Part shown: positions 27,695-37,774 of the stretch, piece after piece
How positions within the stretch are numbered: the stretch's first letter is position 1
How the letters are laid out: each line of letters begins with the position of its first letter
DNA from: Methanococcoides sp. EBM-47
GTDB taxonomy: Archaea > Halobacteriota > Methanosarcinia > Methanosarcinales > Methanosarcinaceae
Reading direction: 5' to 3'
Assembly (NCBI GenBank): GCA_001896725.1
Contig: MPPA01000001.1
Location: 62,001-126,000 of the forward strand
Length of the DNA stretch: 64,000 nucleotides
Position numbers and translations under genes: made by a program
Notes under the pieces: generated by a model
Databases searched by the model: none
What the model was told of the DNA's origin: nothing
Seen by the model: the letters and a program-made list of their open reading frames with translations, nothing else

Positions 27695-28687
27695 TCAAGC
27701 TGTGATCTCATCGAATACCAGATCTTCCCATTTCCTCTCGCCCAGTACTATCTCAAGTTCATGTGGGGTGAGCATCGGTGCATTGAAACGGCCAACCTCG
27801 TCAATAGCAAGTCTCGGACATGCAGTATTTACAAAAGCATCCACCTTGAACTGGAGCAACTGATCAGGGGTCACAAGGTCCATTATTATGATCCGGGCAT
27901 CTTTAGCGTGCTTACGTATCATATCCTGCAATTGCAAGGCAAGTGCCATACGTTCCTGCCCAGGCTTGGAACATACGATTATTCCAAAAAGAACAGCATC
28001 CAATGATCTTCCGATCACCGCACTGCGCTGCTTAAGCATTTTTGATATGTCCAGTTCTCTTACCTCATTTACAAATGGATCGGCTATGAGCACTCTTTTT
28101 CCTGTAGATAACGCCACTCCCATGGGGTGGAAATAGCCACTCCCTATGTAGAGGTATTCATCGCATAGCTCGTTCCTTGCCGAGGAAAAATTACATCCCA
28201 GCACCTGTCCGGGATATGCTATTTTTGCATCACCCCTCTTAATGACGCAAACCTTGCCTCGGGCTTGTAGTATTTCACTTGCTTCCTGAAGTTTGTGCAC
28301 ATGCTGGACTGTGGTGACAAGCCCTATCTTCTGTCCCTTCAGCATTTCCAAAGACTTGTTCACCACTTCAGCTACTGCAGCATTGGATCGTACCTCAATA
28401 AAATATACGTTCTTAACATAGCCGCTGTCATCAAGAGGAGCATGCCCGAAATGGAATAGTAGGTCTGTCCTGCGTGCAAGACCGATATCTATATCACATG
28501 CCCCGAAACATGGATCGCCAGATATCAATATCTGCGCACCGGTAGCCTTTTCGACCTCACATGCTATACCTGCAGCTCTGCGCTTAAAGCCCTCGGGGAA
28601 CTGTAAGCCTACAGTCTTTGCGTCCGTATCCCTTATTATGTCAATGACCCTTGCTATCTGGAAATCAAATGCTTCACTACCTGCCAA
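27695..28687 (-). CDS. dph2: Diphthamide biosynthesis enzyme Dph2
   Basis: 330 residues from TTG 28687. I choose this start because GGAGGAG lies four bases before it and because the frame upstream (to ATG 28726) lies within the 3' part of the hpt gene. The protein transfers the aminocarboxypropyl group of SAM to a His of elongation factor 2 by non-canonical radical SAM chemistry. Three well-separated cysteines ([16 protein letters not shown] and [10 protein letters not shown] regions) should hold the [4Fe-4S] cluster. It overlaps hpt by 11 bp, so translation is probably coupled. Confidence 0.88.
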   Translation of the reverse strand: MAGSEAFDFQIARVIDIIRDTDAKTVGLQFPEGFKRRAAGIACEVEKATGAQILISGDPCFGACDIDIGLARRTDLLFHFGHAPLDDSGYVKNVYFIEVRSNAAVAEVVNKSLEMLKGQKIGLVTTVQHVHKLQEASEILQARGKVCVIKRGDAKIAYPGQVLGCNFSSARNELCDEYLYIGSGYFHPMGVALSTGKRVLIADPFVNEVRELDISKMLKQRSAVIGRSLDAVLFGIIVCSKPGQERMALALQLQDMIRKHAKDARIIIMDLVTPDQLLQFKVDAFVNTACPRLAIDEVGRFNAPMLTPHELEIVLGERKWEDLVFDEITA

Positions 28688-29246
28688 ACTGCTCCTCCAG
28701 TATATGCACTCCATGCTCATCGACATCTATACGTACAAGTGTTACCACTTCTATGCCTTCTTTTCTAAGGCTTGTGACCCCTTCACCGCGCTCAATAACA
28801 ACAAAGATACCTGCAATTATAGCACCAATGTTCTTAAGTGCTCTTACCAGTGACAACAATGTGTCACCTGTGCTGATCACATCATCAATAATGAGCACTC
28901 TGTCGTCTTTTTTTATTCCATTGATGTACAATTCACCTTTTGAATAGCCTGTACTCTGGGAAAGGACCTCTTCTCCTTCCAGTTCATATTTCCTTTTGCG
29001 TACAATAGCAAGAGGTATATCGGTCATTAAAGAAACTGTGGTGGCCAGAGGTATACCCATGGCCTCAATAGTAAGTATTCTGTTCACATCGAGGGGGGCC
29101 CTTTCAACAATATATTCAGCGACCTTTTTCAGAAGTTCCGGCTCCAGCGCGGGAACACCATCAGATATGGGATGAATGAAATAATAGTAATCTCCCCTTT
29201 TCACAACAGGGACATCATTAAAGGACTCGCGTAATATCTCTAGCAT
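28677..29246 (-). CDS. hpt: Hypoxanthine/guanine phosphoribosyltransferase (archaeal type)
   Basis: 189 residues of the PRTase fold. The PRPP-binding motif [13 protein letters not shown] is intact and the N-terminal [11 protein letters not shown] loop fits the archaeal Hpt group, which is closer in sequence to adenine phosphoribosyltransferases. It salvages hypoxanthine or guanine. It is the first gene of a minus-strand unit with dph2 and the METTL5-like methyltransferase. Confidence 0.85.
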   Translation of the reverse strand: MLEILRESFNDVPVVKRGDYYYFIHPISDGVPALEPELLKKVAEYIVERAPLDVNRILTIEAMGIPLATTVSLMTDIPLAIVRKRKYELEGEEVLSQSTGYSKGELYINGIKKDDRVLIIDDVISTGDTLLSLVRALKNIGAIIAGIFVVIERGEGVTSLRKEGIEVVTLVRIDVDEHGVHILEEQFGR

Positions 29247-29369
29247 TGAAATACTCCTTACTTAGATCGTCACATATATGTATATACCTATAAAAGAGAG
29301 CTTGCGAATAATTTGGATCTTTTTTGAGACAGTATCATTTTGCACGTAATTATAGGATGTTGCATCCTT

Positions 29370-30287
29370 TCAACATTCAAACGCATCCATAACAATCCTG
29401 GCCAAAGCCGTACTTTTTCCCACGTCCTTCATTATAGTATCGGCAATAAGTATCTTACATTTCGTATTCTTCAGAACAGATATCCCATATTCATCCCTTT
29501 CATCCAGTATCATTATGTCAAGAATATCTTTATAACAATCCACAACACCGGCAGAAGATACCTCCAAACCTCTTGCAGCCATCAGCTTTCCGGCCGGTCC
29601 GCTTACAGGTTCCTTTCCAATTATGGGGCTTACTGCGATAACGGTTTTCTTTTTCAGCAGTTCTTTCATTCCTTGCAAGGCCAGTATAGGTCCAATGCTT
29701 GTGATAGGATTACTGGGCCCTATCAGCACACATTCCTCATTTTCCAATGCTTGCAGAACAGCTGGTGCAATGGAAGCCTTTTCGATGCCTTCCTGCACAA
29801 CTTCCAAGACATCGGGTTTACCATGCTCCCTCACCCAGAATTCCTGAAAATGTATTTTTCCGGCGGGTGTTGTCAACATCGTCCTTACCACATCATCGGA
29901 CATGGGTAGTACCTTTGCCCGGATACCCAGGACCCTTGCAAGTTCCTGTGTTGCTTCGGTAAGAGAACGGCCCGCTCTTAAAAGGTCGGAACGTATGATA
30001 TTTGTGGCACGGTCCTGGTCGCCCAGTCTCATTATCTCATCGTGCCCCAGAGATCCGAGGGCTTCGTATGTCATGAAAGTATCATTTTTGATACCCCACC
30101 ACTTAGTAGTATCAAGTTTCCCAGCAAACATATACAGAACTGTATCAATATCAGGCGTTACTAAATTTCCAGATACCCACATATCCTCTGCAGTATTCAC
30201 AACAACATTGATCTCTTCTTCAGGGAGTATGTTCCTGAGCCCATCAAGCAGCTTGGGAGTTCCGGTCCCTCCGGAAAGTACTAGCAT
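29370..30287 (-). CDS. cofD: 2-phospho-L-lactate transferase (F420 biosynthesis)
   Basis: 305 residues. The opening LSGGTGTPKLLDGL and the segment VVVNTAEDMWVSG, with IGPSNPITSIGPIL further on, are the conserved nucleotide-binding and catalytic parts of CofD. It joins the phospholactyl moiety to Fo to give F420-0. The next step, CofE, is encoded at 45.5 kb. The gene stands alone between hpt (divergent promoter region at 29247-29369) and the plus-strand HD gene. Confidence 0.95.
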   Translation of the reverse strand: MLVLSGGTGTPKLLDGLRNILPEEEINVVVNTAEDMWVSGNLVTPDIDTVLYMFAGKLDTTKWWGIKNDTFMTYEALGSLGHDEIMRLGDQDRATNIIRSDLLRAGRSLTEATQELARVLGIRAKVLPMSDDVVRTMLTTPAGKIHFQEFWVREHGKPDVLEVVQEGIEKASIAPAVLQALENEECVLIGPSNPITSIGPILALQGMKELLKKKTVIAVSPIIGKEPVSGPAGKLMAARGLEVSSAGVVDCYKDILDIMILDERDEYGISVLKNTKCKILIADTIMKDVGKSTALARIVMDAFEC

Positions 30288-30367
30288 ATAAATCTCCGAT
30301 CAATTATTAACAGAAATCAGTTATGATAGAGGAACAGCATTATAGGATGAGGGGATATTTAAATCAT

Positions 30368-31567
30368 ATGAAGGTCGTTCGTGATCCTATTCACGGTTAC
30401 ATCGAACTCGATGAGCTTATGCTTTCCCTTATCGATACCCCTCCCATGCAGCGCCTGCGCAGGATAAGGCAGCTAGGCCTTTCAAACCTTGTTTATCCGG
30501 GTGCCAATCATACACGTTTCGAACATTCTCTGGGCGTCATGCATCTTGCAACCACACTGACAAGACAAATAGATTCAGTATCGCAGCAGGAAAAGGATGA
30601 ACTGAGGGTTGCAGCTTTGCTCCACGATATAGGTCATGGCCCTCTGTCCCATGTAACTGAGGGCTTTATATCCAAATATACACGCCAAAAGCATGAAGAT
30701 GTGCTTCATCTGTTGCGTAAGGGCGAGATAGCAGAAATATTGGATAAACATGGCCTAAGTCCCACAAACATCCAAAGACATATCAAAGGAGCAACAGATC
30801 TTGGTAAGGTCCTTAGTAGTGAAATAGATGTAGATCGCATGGACTATCTGGTGCGAGACTCGCATTATACTGGTGTTGCATTTGGACTGGTCGACCATGT
30901 GAGGCTCATCCATGAGATGCAGTTCTATGAAGGCAAACTGGTAGTAGGTACGGGAGGTGTGAAGGCGGCTGAGTCCTTGCTTGTATCTAGGTTCCTTATG
31001 CACCCATCTGTTTATTACCACCATGTATCGCGGATCGCAGAAACAATGTGTATCCGTGCAATTGAAGAACTTATTAAAGACAGTACTATCGATCCCATGG
31101 AACTAAGGCAGATGGATGATGCACATTTGCTGCATATCATGCGCTTGGATAAGGGATACGGTGGTGATCTGGCGCGGCGCCTCGAGGAGCGCAGGCTTTA
31201 CAAAAGAGCTCTATATGTAGGTTTTAACGAGGTCACAGAAAGTGTTTTAAAACACAGGAGCAACATACGCAGATTAGAGGCTGAGATCTCAGGTATGGTA
31301 GGTATTGAACCTACTGATGTGCTTATTGATATACCCTGTTCGCCGGAAATACCTGAACTAAAGGCACTTGTGAAACTCAATGGCAAGATGGTTAGACTGG
31401 ATGAGGCTTCTTATGTAGTTGCTATCCTTGAAAAGGCACACTGGGATAACTGGAAAATGGGTGTCTATACTCCTAAAGAATTCCGTGAGGATGTGGGAAA
31501 GGTTGCAAAGGAGTTCTTTGAAGTTAAAAAGACCACAAAACAGTTCAGGCTCACGGAGCTGCAATAA
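30368..31567 (+). CDS. HD-domain phosphohydrolase (dNTPase-like)
   Basis: 399 residues from ATG 30368, the usual start for this family (KVVRDPIHGYIEL); an upstream in-frame ATG at 30323 is possible. The metal-binding HD motif is LLHDIGHGPLSH, with His in NHTRFEHSLG before it and the later EIDVDRMDYLVRD. Relatives hydrolyse dGTP or other nucleotides; the true substrate is unknown. The stop overlaps the start of the LpdD-like gene by one base, so it is part of a three-gene unit ending with ubiX. Confidence 0.85.
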   Translation: MKVVRDPIHGYIELDELMLSLIDTPPMQRLRRIRQLGLSNLVYPGANHTRFEHSLGVMHLATTLTRQIDSVSQQEKDELRVAALLHDIGHGPLSHVTEGFISKYTRQKHEDVLHLLRKGEIAEILDKHGLSPTNIQRHIKGATDLGKVLSSEIDVDRMDYLVRDSHYTGVAFGLVDHVRLIHEMQFYEGKLVVGTGGVKAAESLLVSRFLMHPSVYYHHVSRIAETMCIRAIEELIKDSTIDPMELRQMDDAHLLHIMRLDKGYGGDLARRLEERRLYKRALYVGFNEVTESVLKHRSNIRRLEAEISGMVGIEPTDVLIDIPCSPEIPELKALVKLNGKMVRLDEASYVVAILEKAHWDNWKMGVYTPKEFREDVGKVAKEFFEVKKTTKQFRLTELQ

Positions 31568-31917
31568 TGATCGAAATAAAAAAAGAAGTTGGAAGGGTAC
31601 ATCTTATCCTGAGGGGAGAATCTATAGGAAAGGATATGTTCTTTGTACTGTCAGGCGGCATGCGGCACATAGGTGCTGTTGCCATGGGAATTTATGATAC
31701 TGAAAGTGGTCGGGCTTCATCTTCAGTGATCAGTTCTCCTGGACACAGAGAAGATGAGATCGCTCTGCACGGAGCACGGAAGATAAGTACTGTAACGCAG
31801 AGCACTGTGGTATTTATGGTCGGCATCCATGTAGACAATATAACAGCTGATGAGATCATGGATATTGTAAAAGTTTCAGAGGTAATGGTAGACGAGCTTA
31901 TTGAGACCATAAGGTGA
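31567..31917 (+). CDS. LpdD-like / PAC4-fold small protein next to ubiX
   Basis: 116 residues. I recognise it by context and general pattern (GGMRHIGAVAMG, SPGHREDEIA) as the small protein often encoded beside ubiX or ubiD genes and annotated as a prenylated-flavin chaperone (LpdD-like). It starts at the stop of the HD gene and ends 4 bp before ubiX. A part in handing prenyl-FMN to a UbiD-type decarboxylase is inferred. Confidence 0.6.
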   Translation: MIEIKKEVGRVHLILRGESIGKDMFFVLSGGMRHIGAVAMGIYDTESGRASSSVISSPGHREDEIALHGARKISTVTQSTVVFMVGIHVDNITADEIMDIVKVSEVMVDELIETIR

Positions 31918-31921
31918 AAAA

Positions 31922-32473
31922 ATGGAGATCGTAGTTGGAATAAGTGGAGCCTCCGGATCTATTTATGGCATAAGGTTGCTTGAGATACTTTCTAAGATGG
32001 ATATTGTCACACATCTTGTTATAACCAGATCGGCAAGGCAGATAATTGAGATAGAAACTGATTATTCAGTTGTTGAGGTAGAGGATATGGCAAGCTATGT
32101 CTATGAGGAAAACGAGTTTACTGCACCCATAGCCAGCGGGTCCTACAGATTCCATGGTATGATCGTAGCCCCATGCAGCATGAAGACCGTTGGGTCCATT
32201 GCAAATGGCATGTCCGACAATCTACTGGAAAGAACTGCTGATGTATGCCTCAAGGAGAGGCGCAGGCTTGTTGTTGTGCCGCGCGAGACACCTTTGAACG
32301 AGATACACCTTGAGAATATGATCAAGCTTACCAGGGCAGGAGCTATTGTAATGCCTGCATGCCCTGGCCTATACTCAAAGCCAAAGAGCATTGACGATCT
32401 TGTAAATACCATTGCAGGACGTGCTTTGGACCTTGCGGGAATAGATAACGACATATATAAAAGATGGAGATAA
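31922..32473 (+). CDS. ubiX: Flavin prenyltransferase UbiX
   Basis: 183 residues. The N-terminal GISGASGSIYGIRLLE is the FMN-binding signature, followed by IVAPCSMKTVGSIANG and the C-terminal arginine-rich region VVPRETPLNEIHLENM. UbiX adds a prenyl group to FMN; the product is the cofactor of UbiD decarboxylases. In archaea this cofactor is needed by the trans-anhydromevalonate 5-phosphate decarboxylase of the modified mevalonate pathway, so the likely role is membrane lipid synthesis. No UbiD gene is in the window. Confidence 0.93.
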   Translation: MEIVVGISGASGSIYGIRLLEILSKMDIVTHLVITRSARQIIEIETDYSVVEVEDMASYVYEENEFTAPIASGSYRFHGMIVAPCSMKTVGSIANGMSDNLLERTADVCLKERRRLVVVPRETPLNEIHLENMIKLTRAGAIVMPACPGLYSKPKSIDDLVNTIAGRALDLAGIDNDIYKRWR

Positions 32474-32596
32474 GCCTTGCTATCATGAACCTTTTTTTCA
32501 TACTTTTATCATTTTTCCCTTTTGGTTTGTATTTTTTGACCGATTTCTTACGGAAGGTTTTTAATCTATAAAGTCTATTGCAGTGCTTACCCTCTT

Positions 32597-32671
32597 GGGA
32601 TAGTAGGGTAGCCTGGTCCATCCTCGAGCGTTTGGGACGCTTGGACTGCGGTTCGAATCCGCGCTATCCCA
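32597..32671 (+). tRNA. tRNA-Pro (anticodon TGG)
   Basis: Complete cloverleaf: acceptor GGGATAG/CTATCCC, D arm, anticodon stem GAGCG/CGCTT with loop TTTGGGA (anticodon TGG), and T arm TGCGG-TTCGAAT-CCGCG (outer pair mismatched). Discriminator A, no encoded CCA and no intron. TTTTTAATCTATAAAG about 35-40 bp upstream is a plausible promoter element. Confidence 0.94.
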
Positions 32672-32843
32672 TCAGATTTTTCTCATGATCATGTTGATCT
32701 ACAAACCCTGTTATCTATTATTTTTCTCTTATCTCCTTTAGTTTCCCTTTACTGATATGTTTTTAAATGTTCGTCGGCTTTTGACCGAGGATATCACATT
32801 TATATTTTCCTAATGCACATAATGATAGTTGGAGAATTGTTCA

Positions 32844-34667
32844 ATGAATGTTGATCTCTCTTCTCTTCCAGATCTTCCGGGAGTGTATCTCATGAAAGAT
32901 ACCTACGGAGAAGTAATCTATGTGGGTAAGGCACTCTCGCTGCGAAAAAGGGTCCGTCAGTACTTTCAGTCATCAAAGAACCTCACGCCAAAGACTAGAA
33001 CGCTTGTGAGCCATATAGAGGATCTTGAATATATAGTCACAGATACGGAAGTCAATGCCCTTGTTCTTGAAGCTAACCTTATCAAAAAGTACAGGCCACG
33101 ATATAATGTCCGACTAAAGGACGATAAAAGGTATCCTTATGTTAAGGTCACAGTAAACTCCAGATATCCCCGGATCTTCCTTACACGTCGGAGGCTCATG
33201 GATGGAGCCCTGTATTTCGGACCCTATACAAATTCAAGTGCTATAAAAAAGACATTGGATATCATATCCCAAGTTTTCAGGATACGCAGATGCAGACAGC
33301 CTCTTAATGAAAAGAAGACAAGACCATGCCTGGACTACCATATCAAAAGATGCTATGCACCATGTGCCGGGAAGATAGATCAAAAGGAATACCTAGAAAA
33401 TGTTCAGGAAGCTATCAAATTCCTTAAAGGGGAGACTTCTGGATTGGTTAAAGAACTGGAAGAAAGGATGCAAGACCTTGCATCAAAACAGGAGTATGAA
33501 GCTGCTGCTCAGGTAAGGGACCAGCTTGAAGCTGTCAAAGTACTCTCACAACAACAGATAGCTACTTCTGGAACGGATGACAGGGATATAATAGCAGCTG
33601 TCAAGGATGGGGACACAGTCTACGTTCAGATATTCTACGTAAGACATGGTAATATGGTGGGGAGAGCTGATCTTGCTATGGGCTATACAGAGGAAATTAG
33701 ACTTCCGGATGTTATATCTCATTTTATGAAGCAGTATTATCTTGATGCACCTATCCCTACAGAAATATTGGTGCAATGCGATATACCTGATCATGATCTT
33801 ATCACCTCATGGTTCAAACAGAGGTCAGGACGAGAAGTTCACATAATTGTGCCACAAAGGGGTGACAAAAAGAAGATGCTCGACATGGCTTTGATGAATG
33901 CAGAAATGACCATGCAGGCAAACCGGCTAAAAGCTGTGGCAGCCAGTGGATCGATGGAATCTCTCAAAGACCTGCAATCATTACTGTCACTACCCTCATT
34001 ACCATTATATATAGAAGGATTTGACATATCCAACATTTCAGGGACAGATGCTGTCGGATCAGTAGTGGTTTTCGAGAGTGGTAAACCTTCTAACAATAAA
34101 TATAGACAGCATAATATCAGGACAGTTAAAGGCATTGATGATTTTGCAATGATAGGGGAAGTTGTCAGACGTCGTTATTCCCGGCTAAAAGAAGAGAAAA
34201 TACCTTATCCTGATCTGATTCTCATAGATGGAGGACCTGGACAGTTATCTGCGGCAAAAGATTCACTTGATGAACTGGGGCTGGAGATTCCTATCATTGG
34301 CCTTGCCAAAAGGTTCGAACACATAATCACTATTAAAAAAGGCCAAGGTGAAGTTATAGTTCTGCCTCATAGTTCTCCTGCTCTGAAACTCCTTATGCAC
34401 GTAAGAGATGAGGCGCACAGGTTCGCAGTGTCCTCTCACAGACGCAGGAGATCGGCCAGGCTCACGCATTCCATACTTGATGGCATAAGTGGCATAGGAG
34501 AAGCAAAAAAAAGATCTCTTTTCACCCATTTTGGCTCCGTGGAAAAGATCGGCCAGGCCACAATGGAAGAACTATGCCAGATCGAAGGGATAAATAAAAC
34601 GCTTGCGATGCGAATATTGGAAAAGTTCCAGGAACATGGCCCATGGAGTGAGGCTGACAAAATGTGA
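32844..34667 (+). CDS. uvrC: Excinuclease ABC subunit C
   Basis: 607 residues from ATG 32844, with GGAGAA eight bases upstream. The N-terminal GIY-YIG nuclease (LPGVYLMKD, VIYVGKA) is followed by a cysteine-containing segment (CLDYHIKRCYAPC), a UvrB-interacting UVR helix pair near residues 200-235, the RNase H-like second nuclease (YIEGFDISN, LILIDGGPGQL) and C-terminal helix-hairpin-helix motifs. UvrC makes both incisions in nucleotide excision repair. uvrA and uvrB are not in the window; methanogens acquired this system from bacteria. Confidence 0.97.
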   Translation: MNVDLSSLPDLPGVYLMKDTYGEVIYVGKALSLRKRVRQYFQSSKNLTPKTRTLVSHIEDLEYIVTDTEVNALVLEANLIKKYRPRYNVRLKDDKRYPYVKVTVNSRYPRIFLTRRRLMDGALYFGPYTNSSAIKKTLDIISQVFRIRRCRQPLNEKKTRPCLDYHIKRCYAPCAGKIDQKEYLENVQEAIKFLKGETSGLVKELEERMQDLASKQEYEAAAQVRDQLEAVKVLSQQQIATSGTDDRDIIAAVKDGDTVYVQIFYVRHGNMVGRADLAMGYTEEIRLPDVISHFMKQYYLDAPIPTEILVQCDIPDHDLITSWFKQRSGREVHIIVPQRGDKKKMLDMALMNAEMTMQANRLKAVAASGSMESLKDLQSLLSLPSLPLYIEGFDISNISGTDAVGSVVVFESGKPSNNKYRQHNIRTVKGIDDFAMIGEVVRRRYSRLKEEKIPYPDLILIDGGPGQLSAAKDSLDELGLEIPIIGLAKRFEHIITIKKGQGEVIVLPHSSPALKLLMHVRDEAHRFAVSSHRRRRSARLTHSILDGISGIGEAKKRSLFTHFGSVEKIGQATMEELCQIEGINKTLAMRILEKFQEHGPWSEADKM

Positions 34668-34784
34668 AGCCTACAAGGTTATTTATATATACAAATCAAT
34701 AATAAATATAATAATGTAGCCACTAAGAACACAGTATTGAACAGTGATAATTAGTAAGGTTTAAACGATACTGAGGGATGTAAA

Positions 34785-35519
34785 ATGGGGAACGAACTTA
34801 ATTTTTTTGGGCACATCAGGACACCAGACATCAGAATGCTGCATGATATAGATGATGTCCTCTACGATACCGAGTGGAGCCGGACAGCAAAGAACACTGA
34901 GCTCTATTATATGTACAGGGATCTGTACAGAAATGAAAAAGAACATGAAGCCATTAGGTCTCAGCATCTGAGATATGATATCACTGTCATACCACCTCAA
35001 ATGCTTGGGAAGGAGTATGTTAAAACTGCCGGGCATTATCATCCTACTGTGCCAGGAGCTTCTGTTTCTTATGCAGAGCTCTATCAGGTCCTCGAAGGCA
35101 AAGCTAATTATTTATTACAGAGAAAATCAGCAAAGGGTATTGAGGACGTGGTGGTCGTTGATGCAGAAGCTGGAGATATAGTAATGGTACCTCCTGGATA
35201 TGGCCACATTACCATAAATTCTTCCTCTGAGACGCTTAAGATGGCAAATTGGGTATGTAGTGAGTTCTCTTCCATGTACGATCCCATTAAAGAGCGTTCA
35301 GGAGCTGCATACTACCTTCTTGGAACTGGGTATGTGGCCAACCCGAAGTATAGTGACATACCACCTATACGCTATCTTAAGCCTATAGACCCTTCTATAC
35401 TGGAGCTTGCTAAGGGTGAGGACATGTATAATCTTGTAAATAGTCTCGATAAGCTGGATTTTCTGAAAAGACCGCATTTATATGATGCAATGTTCTCAAA
35501 TATACTTTCAAGTGAATAA
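34785..35519 (+). CDS. pgiA: Cupin-type phosphoglucose isomerase
   Basis: 244 residues. The cupin metal site is visible in TAGHYHPTVPGASVSYAE (His-x-His and Glu) and the second motif PPGYGHITIN (His). This is the archaeal glucose-6-phosphate isomerase, unrelated to the bacterial enzyme and acting in gluconeogenesis or glycogen turnover. It has its own A+T-rich upstream region (34668-34784). The NrpR gene follows 78 bp later. Confidence 0.9.
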   Translation: MGNELNFFGHIRTPDIRMLHDIDDVLYDTEWSRTAKNTELYYMYRDLYRNEKEHEAIRSQHLRYDITVIPPQMLGKEYVKTAGHYHPTVPGASVSYAELYQVLEGKANYLLQRKSAKGIEDVVVVDAEAGDIVMVPPGYGHITINSSSETLKMANWVCSEFSSMYDPIKERSGAAYYLLGTGYVANPKYSDIPPIRYLKPIDPSILELAKGEDMYNLVNSLDKLDFLKRPHLYDAMFSNILSSE

Positions 35520-35597
35520 AAGAAAAGCAGAAAGATGTTACACATCTGCATCTATATGCATATCATAAGAAAGGGAATAAGGTATTGAGGTCAGCCG

Positions 35598-36353
35598 GTG
35601 CAAAAAAAGTACTGCATCCAGTTCGCATCAGCAAAGATAGAAGATCTAATGTTCAGAACAACTTTTGACCCAGTTACACGGGAAGGCGAGGTAGTAGTCA
35701 ACCTATCCATTATCGATAAGGAAGATCTTGATGATGTGCTGGGAATATTCAAAATGGCTGCCAATAGTGGTCTGACAGTAAGCCCCTACATAAGAGTGCT
35801 CCATGAAGGTGATGATGTTGAAGGGATCTCCGTGGGTCCCGGTGAAGTTGGCCTTATCACGATGTGTAGCATCACTATAGACGGTATCCTGCTCAAGAAA
35901 GGTGTGTTCGTAAAACACAGGTTTGGCGGATTGGCAGAGATCAAGGATGGAACACCCCTTAGGTTCACTAATGTGCTCGCATATCACAGCACCACTATCG
36001 ATCCACTGGAAGTGCTCATGTTCCAAGAGATCACATCGGTCATTGAAGTGCTTAAAACTGGTTCTGGAAAAATACTGGCAAATCTCAGGGAAGCTCCCAT
36101 GGCTGCAAGAGATGATATCGATCGAATCCTTTCAGACATGGTGGATGTCGATATCACAGGTGTCCTTGAGGTGGGAGAGCCAAATGTACACATTCTGAAC
36201 GTGCCTATGGAAAGGGACCGCCTTGGTATCGTTGCGATAGGAGGTACTAATCCCATGGCCATTGTTCAGGAATACGGTATAGGCATAAGAGTGAGGACCA
36301 TGTTCAATGTAGTTGATTTTAAGGAACTGTACCATATCAGTGAATATATGTGA
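35598..36353 (+). CDS. NrpR-domain protein without helix-turn-helix (NrpRII type)
   Basis: 251 residues from GTG 35598, preceded by GAGGT. The whole protein is one DUF128/NrpR effector domain, with the segments PYIRVLHEGDDVEGI and AIGGTNPMAIVQEYGI that bind 2-oxoglutarate-type effectors in NrpR. No DNA-binding domain is present. In Methanosarcina two NrpR proteins exist, one with a helix-turn-helix (NrpRI) and one without (NrpRII), and both are needed to repress nitrogen-fixation genes. This is the second type. Confidence 0.82.
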   Translation: MQKKYCIQFASAKIEDLMFRTTFDPVTREGEVVVNLSIIDKEDLDDVLGIFKMAANSGLTVSPYIRVLHEGDDVEGISVGPGEVGLITMCSITIDGILLKKGVFVKHRFGGLAEIKDGTPLRFTNVLAYHSTTIDPLEVLMFQEITSVIEVLKTGSGKILANLREAPMAARDDIDRILSDMVDVDITGVLEVGEPNVHILNVPMERDRLGIVAIGGTNPMAIVQEYGIGIRVRTMFNVVDFKELYHISEYM

Positions 36354-36364
36354 CAGACGATCGT

Positions 36365-37774
36365 TCATTGTTTCGAGATCTGTTTACCAATGGTCAAATC
36401 AAGCTTGCGTATGAACTCATCTTTGGATTTTTGAGGGATAGTTGCCCCGGCTGCTATATCATGCCCACCCCCGGCCCCTCCTACCTCTGCAGATACAATG
36501 GCTAATGCTTCCGAAAGGTTCAGCCCTTTCCTTACAAGGTCCTGTGTACCTCTCGCTGAGACCTTCACACCTCCTTCAGCGTCTGCAAATGCGATTATTG
36601 GATAGTCCCTGTCAGCAACAACTGATGTGCTCATGCCCGCAACGATACCGATTATCGTTTCCTTTATATTTGGGCCAGCATCAAAATATTGGAGGTTGTT
36701 AAGCTTTGTGATCCCATTCTCCCTTACAAAGGAAAGACCATTCACAAGGTTTGATCGATGCTCAGTAAGTAATTTACTTGCCTTCTCATACGCCTCCCTC
36801 CGATCTCCCATGCATACAGCCATCCCTATTTCGGCATTATCATATCTTCCTGTTGCATTCAGCAAAGTTGAATACTCGGTAGCATCCCTCATTTCAGTGC
36901 CTTCCTTTTCATTCAGCAATGTATATACTTCTCCTATGAGTCTCTCCAGTTTGCTGGATCCCTGTCCTGAAGAAAGGCCATGCTGCAAAAGGGCAGAGAC
37001 AATTCTTTGTTTCTCATTCTGTTCCAGATCTATCCATCTTCGCCAGCGAGCATCATCTCCAAAGCGGAGCCCTATACGATGAAGGAACTCTATACATGCA
37101 TCCTCATCGCCGGTCAGACCCGGTAGATACGGATCTGATGCAAACTGCAGCAGTTTGAAAACAGGCCTTGTTTGCTTGCCAAAGAGCATGATATCTTTTT
37201 CAAATGATAATACCCCTTTAGAAACGCCCTCTTTGAGGATCTCTCTATTGAGGCTTATAAGATGACCATTACGCCTGTTCTGCATATCTCCAATCGCACC
37301 AACTATTGCGAGACCTGCAAGATCGTGGTTATCTCCAAGTTCGTTAGCCAACAAATACGTTGTTCCGGAACCACTTATATCTGTAGATCCGTTCGCGCCG
37401 AAAAGATGAGGATTGAGATGATGGTTTGTCAGTTTTTCCGTGTCTCCTTGTGGACGATGGTGATCAGATATCACAACATTTAACCCGGATGTTACTATAG
37501 GTTCAAGCATTCCACTTCCCAGATCAGTGAATATAACACACTCGGGGTTCTGATCTGCTAACTTTAAGATCGTATTTTCATCAAGTTGTTTGACAAAATC
37601 GACAGATTTTTCAATACCTGCACGTTCAAGCGCCTTGCAAATAATAGCTGCAGACGTTATTCCATCTGCATCAATATGCGACACTACCTTTACTTCACTG
37701 CTCTTAAGTATGATGTCAGCACATTTTCTTGCACATGTTCTCATTTGGTCCAGACTGTCTGATATTTCTGCCAT
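36365..37774 (-). CDS. RecJ-like single-strand-specific exonuclease (DHH family)
   Basis: 469 residues. Motifs of the DHH superfamily are in order: SHIDADGITSA (motif I), IFTDLGSG (II), ISDHHRPQ (III, DHH), AIVGAIGDM (IV) and a C-terminal DHHA1 domain with GGAGGGHDIAAG. Archaeal proteins of this length include GAN, the nuclease bound to the GINS-CMG replication complex. A role at the replication fork or in recombination is therefore likely. It starts directly after the stop of the PD-(D/E)XK nuclease gene. Confidence 0.88.
   Translation of the reverse strand: MAEISDSLDQMRTCARKCADIILKSSEVKVVSHIDADGITSAAIICKALERAGIEKSVDFVKQLDENTILKLADQNPECVIFTDLGSGMLEPIVTSGLNVVISDHHRPQGDTEKLTNHHLNPHLFGANGSTDISGSGTTYLLANELGDNHDLAGLAIVGAIGDMQNRRNGHLISLNREILKEGVSKGVLSFEKDIMLFGKQTRPVFKLLQFASDPYLPGLTGDEDACIEFLHRIGLRFGDDARWRRWIDLEQNEKQRIVSALLQHGLSSGQGSSKLERLIGEVYTLLNEKEGTEMRDATEYSTLLNATGRYDNAEIGMAVCMGDRREAYEKASKLLTEHRSNLVNGLSFVRENGITKLNNLQYFDAGPNIKETIIGIVAGMSTSVVADRDYPIIAFADAEGGVKVSARGTQDLVRKGLNLSEALAIVSAEVGGAGGGHDIAAGATIPQKSKDEFIRKLDLTIGKQISKQ

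Noticed and set aside
34668-34784. Possible small RNA in the A+T-rich gap before pgiA
   Set aside because: Only TATA-like sequence is visible; no stem or terminator supports an RNA gene.
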